From Candidatus Andersenbacteria bacterium RIFCSPHIGHO2_02_FULL_46_16 (GTDB taxonomy: Bacteria; Patescibacteriota; Andersenbacteria; UBA10190), in contig MHHQ01000020.1 in the NCBI GenBank assembly GCA_001817065.1, positions 1 to 52,720 of the forward strand: 52,720 nt of DNA. The letters run 5' to 3'. Each line of letters begins with the position of its first letter. Positions within the stretch are counted from its first letter, which is position 1. This document shows, in pieces, positions 45,992 through 52,720 of the stretch. Made by a program: the position numbers and the translations under genes. Below the pieces are notes generated by a model that did no database searches, had not been told where the DNA came from, and saw nothing but the letters and a program-made list of their open reading frames with translations.

Positions 45992-46918
45992 TTAGAGTAT
46001 TGCAGCCGGGCTTAGTCCCTGATCTTGTGAGTTTTGTAAGTTTTTTAGCAATCCTTTGCCCATTTCATCCAACCAGCCATTTTGTTCAAGCCATTCAAGA
46101 ATAGGGATGAACATAAATGCGTTTGTGTCATCTTGCCATTGGAGATGAGTTGCAAGGCTTATCGTCAGAGGTGCGGCATTTTGTGCTAGGTGTGAGATAT
46201 TAACTCCTTTCCGCTTATCCCAGTAGTGGGCAATTCTAATTGGGGAGATAGGGGAATTAGTAACATATTGAAACTGTTCTGTGTAATAGGGCACTAGTTG
46301 GTGAAAACGCATGATATTAAGATAGTCAATTCTGATCCAAGCCCGCCAAATATCGATGGCTTTTGCTCTAAAACTTTCATCATTCATCAGCTCTTGGTTA
46401 AAGCTCAAAAAGGGCGCTCCAACATCAACAATCCAATTATCATGACCAGCATCATCTAATTTATGCTCAGCATCACTTGGGTCGCACGGAGTTTCGCTTT
46501 TAGGTTGGGAAGCAATGGTGATAGAAAAAGGATTATGGGCAATACCGGTTTTCAAAAAAACTAGCCACAGTCTTCGCAGTGAATACAAATCAACAGTTTT
46601 AAAAGAAGTATCAACTCGAGCCAAATAAAGGGGAGTGGTTAATGTTTTCAGCCAAATAATTTCATGTTCTGCCCATTTCTCATTCTTGAGTCCACCGTAC
46701 TGCAGTGTTGCGCTACCACCCTTAACTTGGAGAGCGCACATTTCGGCTACGGTCTTTGTGGCTTTCCCGGATGCAATCAATGGCTGGCAATAAAAGTCTA
46801 TTCCGAAATCCGCCTCGGAGGGCACTTTAACCATTGATGCCAAATGGCCTAGTAAGCTCTCGGCTGACTTTTCATAGCGCATCCCTCGCAAACCAACGTC
46901 ATGTCTTTGTCCGCTCAT
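45992..46918 (-). CDS. DUF4365/PD-(D/E)XK-like protein
   Basis: SEADFGIDFYCQPL...CALQVKGG resembles D...QxK nuclease core; ATGA overlap with SIR2 gene. Confidence 0.6.
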   Translation of the reverse strand: MSGQRHDVGLRGMRYEKSAESLLGHLASMVKVPSEADFGIDFYCQPLIASGKATKTVAEMCALQVKGGSATLQYGGLKNEKWAEHEIIWLKTLTTPLYLARVDTSFKTVDLYSLRRLWLVFLKTGIAHNPFSITIASQPKSETPCDPSDAEHKLDDAGHDNWIVDVGAPFLSFNQELMNDESFRAKAIDIWRAWIRIDYLNIMRFHQLVPYYTEQFQYVTNSPISPIRIAHYWDKRKGVNISHLAQNAAPLTISLATHLQWQDDTNAFMFIPILEWLEQNGWLDEMGKGLLKNLQNSQDQGLSPAAIL

Positions 46919-47952
46919 GAGCTTAGAAGTGACTCTTTAATATCCTTGAAATGCACTGTCTTACTCTGATCTGGGGGGAATATCTCTCGCATAGAATATG
47001 GAAAATAGCCCTTGGTGCCTTGCTCCCACAGAGGAAGCGCATAATACCGGCCGTTTTGTAGGTATTGTGCAAAATCAGCCGGATCAGACGGATTGATTAT
47101 GTAAAGGCTCAACCCATGATCCTTCATCGCTGTGAGCAAGATATTGTTAATATGCTCGTCGTTGAAGCCATAACCAATAATCAAGAGTCGCTTGTTGCCA
47201 CTAAATAGAACTTCTTGAAATAGCTCGAAATACCATTTGAGGAGAGGCTCCTTATTAATCTGGTCAGCTTTGTTTTTTCCAATGACCATACGCTGCTCTT
47301 GGGTTGCTGATCGCCATCCATAAGATCCGTGCAACTTCACAAACAATGACCGAGGTTCCGCAGTCAGATTTTGCTTAGCTTTCTCAACTTCTTCCTCTGT
47401 TGGGATGGTGATGAAGTTTGATCTCTCCATCTTCCATCCTTTCACGTCGTAAATCTTGGCATCGGGAAATGAGGTCGTACCAAGTGAGCGGCGTTTATAG
47501 TCCCGTTCAAAGAGCAAATCCTGATTGAGAGTGAAAATGAAGCCCTTTTCAGTGGGTGACGTTCCGACGAAAAGGTTGAGCAGATCGGCCAGTCCATAGG
47601 TGTTGAAGGCCGTAGGGTTGTCGTTGTTAAAAGTCCACCCTTTAATCGCATTGTCCAAACCTTCATATGCCTGTTCAACCGCCGCTTTTATGGCTTCCTT
47701 ATCATGTTGGTCATATCGTTCGGCATCCAAGATATTTGAATACACACACTCGTAGTCACTGGTGTTGCGTACCATCGCATCGCGCACATTTGGCCTCACC
47801 TGTACCATTTGGTGATTAAAGATTTTTGACCACATCTCTTTGGCCAAGAACCCTCCGTAGTTTTTGGTAAACCCCGCGCCGGTCAGCAGTACGAGATTGT
47901 GATATTCAATACCATCCGGCATATGTACTACACTAGTCCAACTCAAGATCAC
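46915..47952 (-). CDS. SIR2-domain protein (putative NADase effector)
   Basis: LLTGAGFTKNYGG, FTLNQDLLFER, VKLHGSYGW, LLIIGYGFNDEHIN; ATG at 47922 is an alternative start. Confidence 0.88.
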   Translation of the reverse strand: MILSWTSVVHMPDGIEYHNLVLLTGAGFTKNYGGFLAKEMWSKIFNHQMVQVRPNVRDAMVRNTSDYECVYSNILDAERYDQHDKEAIKAAVEQAYEGLDNAIKGWTFNNDNPTAFNTYGLADLLNLFVGTSPTEKGFIFTLNQDLLFERDYKRRSLGTTSFPDAKIYDVKGWKMERSNFITIPTEEEVEKAKQNLTAEPRSLFVKLHGSYGWRSATQEQRMVIGKNKADQINKEPLLKWYFELFQEVLFSGNKRLLIIGYGFNDEHINNILLTAMKDHGLSLYIINPSDPADFAQYLQNGRYYALPLWEQGTKGYFPYSMREIFPPDQSKTVHFKDIKESLLSS

Positions 47953-50284
47953 CCAAAGATGAGATCATGGGGAGCAAAATGGGGGCAGTTGCTCGAGTAA
48001 ATGTCCCGATTTGTTTGTAGATTGTACCTTCCTCAACCTCGCCACTATCAGCATCACTCTGATGCTCGAAATGCTCCAATATAGCGATCCCAATCAGAAC
48101 TAGACCAAACTTGAAGCGAGCCTCGAGTATTTTAGAGTCAATCTTAGTATTTACCTTAATCTCTGATTTAAGATGCACGTTATCCATATTGACGAAGAAG
48201 TCGTATCCACCTTGACCGTCATCCTTTACCTGCAAAGCAGTTCGCTCATCAAATCCTTGTCTTTCCCAATCGTCATGCCTGATTTCCACAATGTTTGGTA
48301 GAGCGAGCCGTGAAGGACTCTTGTGATCTTTGCCAGTTTGGTTGCTTGCTGGATCTTTCCTTTCTCCGGGTTCGCCACCGCCACCCTTTACCGGTGGAGC
48401 CACCCGAATAAAAAATGCCTCTCCCAATGGATCAACTTTTGAGATGTCACTTATTCCAGCTTCAACTTCTAAGACGGAACCTACACTTGATCCCTTTGGT
48501 AACTGTGCAGTCAGAGTGGCTGTGCCATTCCACAAATTAAGGGAATAATCTTCAACTATGGAGCCGTTGATGGTCAGAGAGAAGTCTCCCGGATCTTTGT
48601 CTCGGTTGAAATAGTCATTTTCAGCATCAGTCTCAAACTGCACCCGGAACTTCCGGTTTTGTGGACACTGTTTTGGGTTCTTTTCTGTATGACGCTTGGT
48701 CAGCTTGAAGTATGTTGGATACCTTTTCCCTTCGAAGTCGTCCTGCGCTGCAACATCAGTAAAGTTGAATGGATTTTTCAATCTAGTGCCAGTGACAAAT
48801 AGTGAAGCAAGTGATGGAGATTTCTTGATGATATTCTCGAGCATCTCCGCCAGAGGTTTTTGATCCTGCAGTCTATTTTCCACTTCTTCCCGCCTCCGTC
48901 GCTCACGGAGATCACGCAGCCCTTGATGGTTTTTTATCAAATCCTCAAGCTGTCGCTCAATGTCTGCTTTGAGACTCCCTTCTCGCAAGCGATCACGGCT
49001 GTTCATAAACAAATCCTCTCTTGCTCGACCTTCAAAGTTGGAGCAGTCAATCATAATTAAAATGCTGTCTGATAGGTACGACATCCCGACTGATTTTCTA
49101 TCAAAGAACTGGCTTGGAAGAAATCCGTGGGCTTGGCCATTAACGCTGAAAATAACTCCTTCATTCTTCGAGTAGTTCTCGCGCTGTCCTTTCCTGAATG
49201 CGTAAATACGCACATCCATTTTCTGGCCAAGAGCAGTGATTTCAGCAGAGCTTGGAAAGCCAGGCTCAAGATTATCTCTCTTGTCCTCATCTAGTCGTAC
49301 AGACAAACCGGACAGCACAGCGTGTTGCGTATGTGCGGAATATCCTTCACGCCGCTCAAATAGAGTGACTGGCAAAGCAATGCCGGGTAGCAGTAGCGAT
49401 AGGCGATAGTAGGGGTCGAGTTTGATTGTGGTTCTAAAGCCCTTGAGTTGATATTCGTACAGCTTAATAAGAGTGCCGTACTCCCACGTCTGCCCATAAG
49501 GATCGGGGTATTCACCGGGCAGTAGTGAAAGACTAGCGGCACTGAATGACATAATTTTTCCGCTGGGCGCCAAGTATCTAAACGTCGAGCTTCTCATACC
49601 ACTTTTAGTATCGGGATCCTCACGGCGGACAACAGTAAAGCCCCACAGTTCTCTGTCGTCATCCTTCTCATTCCTAGCGATCCTTGGATCCCTCCGAGAA
49701 ATTATGAGTTGCATGTTGTGGTTCTTGCTGCAAAATTGAAGCGCTCCCGTTCCCCCCATGTTGAACTTCCCCTGTACGAATGGGATCTTGAGCTTGTTAG
49801 ACTTGTTAAGAGACAGTAGTGTTTCGGGCATCCTACTAGGCGATTGTCCCTCTCCATGATCAATGATGCTGTAACATGGGTCGCCTTTCTTTCCGGTTGC
49901 AACAACAAGTATTTTTTGCGCCAGATCTGCTCGCTGACTCGAACCAATGCTCGAAAGTTTCCCATCATATATTCCAAAAAAGTCACGCTGCGCTATCTCT
50001 ATGGATCCCGGGGCATCCTTTCCATCCGCTTTAATACCTCGCCCAAGGCACTCTCTCATTAGGACAGCATCGACGGAGTTTACGATCTTTTCGACAAGAG
50101 CAGTGTCAGCGCTACTTTGCTGGTTGCCTATGGTTGAGAAGTTGTTCGGATTATTGCCATAATCCCTCCATGACGATGGATCATCCCAATAACCTGCCTT
50201 CTCCAAAATACTAACAACCTTTTTTTCACTCTCTGCTTGAGCGAGCGATATACAAAGCTGTTTGAGGGCGCTATTAGTCATCAC
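47933..50284 (-). CDS. GHKL (Hsp90/MutL/MORC-like) ATPase
   Basis: N-box LVEKIVNSVDAVLM, G1 IIDHGEGQSP, G2 GKFNMGGTGALQF. Confidence 0.85.
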   Translation of the reverse strand: MMTNSALKQLCISLAQAESEKKVVSILEKAGYWDDPSSWRDYGNNPNNFSTIGNQQSSADTALVEKIVNSVDAVLMRECLGRGIKADGKDAPGSIEIAQRDFFGIYDGKLSSIGSSQRADLAQKILVVATGKKGDPCYSIIDHGEGQSPSRMPETLLSLNKSNKLKIPFVQGKFNMGGTGALQFCSKNHNMQLIISRRDPRIARNEKDDDRELWGFTVVRREDPDTKSGMRSSTFRYLAPSGKIMSFSAASLSLLPGEYPDPYGQTWEYGTLIKLYEYQLKGFRTTIKLDPYYRLSLLLPGIALPVTLFERREGYSAHTQHAVLSGLSVRLDEDKRDNLEPGFPSSAEITALGQKMDVRIYAFRKGQRENYSKNEGVIFSVNGQAHGFLPSQFFDRKSVGMSYLSDSILIMIDCSNFEGRAREDLFMNSRDRLREGSLKADIERQLEDLIKNHQGLRDLRERRRREEVENRLQDQKPLAEMLENIIKKSPSLASLFVTGTRLKNPFNFTDVAAQDDFEGKRYPTYFKLTKRHTEKNPKQCPQNRKFRVQFETDAENDYFNRDKDPGDFSLTINGSIVEDYSLNLWNGTATLTAQLPKGSSVGSVLEVEAGISDISKVDPLGEAFFIRVAPPVKGGGGEPGERKDPASNQTGKDHKSPSRLALPNIVEIRHDDWERQGFDERTALQVKDDGQGGYDFFVNMDNVHLKSEIKVNTKIDSKILEARFKFGLVLIGIAILEHFEHQSDADSGEVEEGTIYKQIGTFTRATAPILLPMISSLGDLELD

Positions 50285-50505
50285 AATCGGAACTCCTTAT
50301 TCTCCGGGAAGTAAAACTTTGATTTTACTTCTTTCGTCTTGCGCTCAATTTCAGCAAAAATCTTTTGTATTTCATCCTCGGTATAGCCATACACGCTGCG
50401 GTTGGCACAGTTACCAAGTACCCGAAGGCGATTTAGAATATCGTTGGTTCGCTTGGTGGCGAGTCGCTTGAACCTTTCCTGCTTGGGACTCATATTTTTT
50501 GTCAT
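50281..50505 (-). CDS. 74-aa small protein, first gene of the putative defence operon
   Basis: KQERFKRLATKRTNDILNRLRVLGNCANRSVYGYTEDEIQKIFAEIERKTKEVKSKF; stop/start overlap with GHKL gene. Confidence 0.75.
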   Translation of the reverse strand: MTKNMSPKQERFKRLATKRTNDILNRLRVLGNCANRSVYGYTEDEIQKIFAEIERKTKEVKSKFYFPENKEFRL

Positions 50506-50538
50506 CTTACTTTTTATGGTAAATAGTTAAACATATAA

Positions 50539-50567
50539 TATATAATTCAACCTATTATTATAGTCAA
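50539..50567 (-). promoter_or_regulatory. candidate promoter of the putative defence operon
   Basis: reverse strand TTGACT-N17-TATATA. Confidence 0.4.
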
Positions 50568-50607
50568 CAGTATTTATCATAATAGTCATTTTTCTACCAA
50601 AATCTGA

Positions 50608-50613
50608 TATAAT
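50608..50613 (+). promoter_or_regulatory. extended -10 (TGATATAAT) for the HTH gene at 50626
   Basis: TATAAT preceded by TGA; 13 nt upstream of the ATG. Confidence 0.45.
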
Positions 50614-50650
50614 GCAGGATGGACTATGAACAGCAAACGCAAAAGAACTT

Positions 50651-50658
50651 CTAATGGG
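50651..50658. repeat. IS target-site duplication, left
   Basis: CTAATGGG. Confidence 0.9.
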
Positions 50659-50704
50659 CTGTGAATTACGAAACTCCATTTTACTTACAAAATCTGCTAA
50701 CATA

Positions 50705-50732
50705 ACAAAAGACACCGTAAGGTGTCTTTTGT
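50705..50732 (+). terminator. 12-bp perfect hairpin just upstream of transposase start
   Basis: ACAAAAGACACC-gtaa-GGTGTCTTTTGT. Confidence 0.75.
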
Positions 50733-50751
50733 AAACAATGCATCCTTCAAT

Positions 50752-51558
50752 ATGCACTCACTAGTTTATGACAAGTTGAAGCACATTGTCACCCAATTAT
50801 TCCAACAATTCAAGCTTACCTCACCAACGCCGGTAAGCGGTCGACCAAAAAAGATCTCTGACATTAATGCCGTCACCTTATCCCTGTACAAACAACACAG
50901 TACCCGCGCCACCAAGAAATCCGTCTACGATGACTTCAAAACCGAACTGAAATGTTCCTACAAAACCTTAGTCGTCGCCATCAACCGCGCCGCCTTGCTG
51001 ACGCTCCGGATCCTGCTCATCCTGATGCGCCTTGGTAAGAAACAAGCCCACCCGGTCAAGTATACCGACGCCACCGACTTACCTGTCTGTTTGAAAAAGA
51101 ATGCTGATGACCACCGTACGATGGCTGGCTTAGCGCAACTGGGAAAAAGCTCAAAAGGCTGGTTCTTTGGCCTAAAACTGACTATGACGCGCGATCACGC
51201 TGGCCGGCTGCTGGGCCTTGGATTCACTCAGCCAGGTGTTAATGACCGCGACATCTTCCGTTCCATCAACCAGGATATCTATGGCCTGATCATTGCGGAC
51301 GCGGGGTACGTGTCCAAGCAGCTGGAGCGGGACATGCACATCGAGGGGAAACGATGGACGATGATCCGTCCCTACAAAACGATGAAGAAACTGGCGACAG
51401 ACTGGCAGCTTAAGTTGTACGAAGGGCGCTTTAGGATTGAGTTTGACTTTCGTAACCTGAAACTTTTTCATGGGCTGATCACCTCGCTGCCCCGATCAGT
51501 TAACGGCTACCTGGCGAACTACCTGCACGCGCTGCTGTCGTACGTGCTAACGAAGTAA
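50752..51558 (+). CDS. IS982-like DDE transposase
   Basis: YTDATDLPVC, GWFFGLKL, IIADAGYVSKQL, RFRIEFDFRNLK. Confidence 0.85.
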   Translation: MHSLVYDKLKHIVTQLFQQFKLTSPTPVSGRPKKISDINAVTLSLYKQHSTRATKKSVYDDFKTELKCSYKTLVVAINRAALLTLRILLILMRLGKKQAHPVKYTDATDLPVCLKKNADDHRTMAGLAQLGKSSKGWFFGLKLTMTRDHAGRLLGLGFTQPGVNDRDIFRSINQDIYGLIIADAGYVSKQLERDMHIEGKRWTMIRPYKTMKKLATDWQLKLYEGRFRIEFDFRNLKLFHGLITSLPRSVNGYLANYLHALLSYVLTK

Positions 51559-51689
51559 AAAGACAAACAAATAAAACTAACAGGCGTTGGATTGAGTGAC
51601 AAATCGTGGGTCGTTGAAAAATTCCCAAAGACCGGGTGAGTTTGGTTATGGGTAAATAATATGAATAAATTTAGTTTCGTAATTCACAG

Positions 51690-51697
51690 CTAATGGG
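51690..51697. repeat. IS target-site duplication, right
   Basis: CTAATGGG. Confidence 0.9.
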
Positions 51698-52141
51698 GTC
51701 AAAGGCACTGTTATTAAGAGGCATAGTAAGGTGCTGCAAAAAATGTCGGTAAATGTCGGCAAAAAGGGTAGAAACAGCATCTCTCAAGCTGCCCGGGATA
51801 CCGGTTACTCTGAATCCTACGTTCGCTCCGGCCGGTTACAGAAAATAGAGGATATAAATAATTTATTTATAACCTACAATTCTTCTAATAAGTAATATTT
51901 GAGTTGCTTCTTAAGGAAACGCCTTCCGGCACCACTTTTAAGATAGCGTGCCCCGCAAAATGGCTGTGGCCATCGCGGAGCTGCGAAAAAATCTCTTGTA
52001 CGGCCCGTCGCGTGAGATCTTGGCTTTGGCAAGATTTTACGCGGTCCGCCTTCGTGGAGCATGTTAGAATCTTATTACAGCAAGTAACTGGAGAACTGGC
52101 AATACCAACAATCGGAGGCACTAATATGATAAAATGAGATT

Positions 52142-52540
52142 ATGGTTCACAAAAAGGATTTTGATAATTGGAATGAGAAAAAGAAACAACTTCATGCTAC
52201 CAGTCCAAAGGTCTATTTTCACGAAAGGGAAGTGTGGTGGTGTTCGTTAGGTATTAATATTGGTTTTGAACAAGATGGAAAAAGTGATAAATTTTCTCGT
52301 CCAGTTGTCATTCTAAAGACGTACAGCATTAACGCCGCTTTGGTAGTCCCACTCACGACGAGAGACAAAAAGGGAGCCTACTATTTTGATCTAGGTAAGA
52401 TAGGCGGAAAAGATGCGAAGGCAGTGCTTTCGCAAATACGCTTTATCGACAAACGGCGTTTAATCAAGAAGCTTGATGTAGTAAATAAGGACTTGTTTGA
52501 GAAACTTAAGTCGGCAATCATACAAATAAATCTTTCCTGA
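52142..52540 (+). CDS. PemK/MazF-like toxin
   Basis: REVWWCSLGINIGFEQDGKSDKFSRPVVILKTYSINAALVVPLTT...AVLSQIRFIDKRRL. Confidence 0.85.
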   Translation: MVHKKDFDNWNEKKKQLHATSPKVYFHEREVWWCSLGINIGFEQDGKSDKFSRPVVILKTYSINAALVVPLTTRDKKGAYYFDLGKIGGKDAKAVLSQIRFIDKRRLIKKLDVVNKDLFEKLKSAIIQINLS

Positions 52541-52549
52541 AAATAATTT

Positions 52550-52568
52550 GCCCCGCTAAAAGCGGGGC
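52550..52568. terminator. hairpin downstream of toxin gene
   Basis: GCCCCGCT-aaa-AGCGGGGC. Confidence 0.6.
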
Positions 52569-52720
52569 GAGGCCGAAGCCATTTGTAGTTACCATTATAT
52601 ACTCGCGCTGACACTTGTCAATAGTTATATGTGTAACCGCTCACCGGTTAAGGAAGTGGTAGAATAGAAGCAACGGTAAAAACAAACACTAAGACAAATA
52701 TGACCCAGCGACTTTCAACA

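Larger units (their letters stand above)
50659..51689 (+). mobile_element. complete IS982-like insertion sequence, 1031 bp
   Basis: 17-bp perfect IRs CTGTGAATTACGAAACT / AGTTTCGTAATTCACAG, intact transposase, 8-bp TSD. Confidence 0.92.
50626..51895 (+). pseudogene. HTH / phage terminase small-subunit-like gene split by an IS
   Basis: 50626-50658 joined to 51698-51895 gives MNSKRKRTSNGVKGTVIKRHSKVLQKMSVNVGKKGRNSISQAARDTGYSESYVRSGRLQKIEDINNLFITYNSSNK*. Confidence 0.85.

Noticed and set aside
51874-52137. ORFs 51874-52062(-), 51885-52121(-) and 51904-52137(+) as genuine genes
   Set aside because: Mutually overlapping, Trp/Cys-rich and frame-inconsistent; treated as decayed or noncoding, apart from a possible antitoxin remnant noted in the findings.

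Overview
This 52.7 kb window looks like a chromosomal segment from a Candidate Phyla Radiation (Patescibacteria-like) bacterium. That assignment is an inference from gene content and style and was not checked by any search. Most of the window is housekeeping: gyrB carrying an HNH intein, secE-nusG-rplK-rplA, a dTTP-supply cluster (tmk, a tmk-like paralog, dut, dcd), gatB, miaA, thrS, dnaE, an ftsW/rodA gene, an L25/CTC gene, prmC, prfA, rpmE, rpsB-tsf, a complete F-type ATP synthase operon and purM. The right end (about 41-52.5 kb) is an accessory region. It holds dispersed repeats, a frameshifted NYN gene, and a translationally coupled four-gene operon: a small 74-aa protein, a GHKL ATPase, a SIR2 domain protein and a DUF4365/PD-(D/E)XK-like protein. 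I interpret that operon as a candidate anti-phage defence system. Divergent to it is an HTH/terminase-small-subunit-like gene split by a complete 1031-bp IS982-like element with 17-bp inverted repeats and an 8-bp target duplication; in-silico excision restores a 76-codon ORF. A PemK/MazF-like toxin gene lies just beyond. Other notable items are an orphan pheT 3' fragment, a TMK paralog lacking the Walker A lysine, several MITE-like or hairpin repeat families, and a possible structured repeat of about 180 nt. No tRNA, rRNA or CRISPR array was found by eye.
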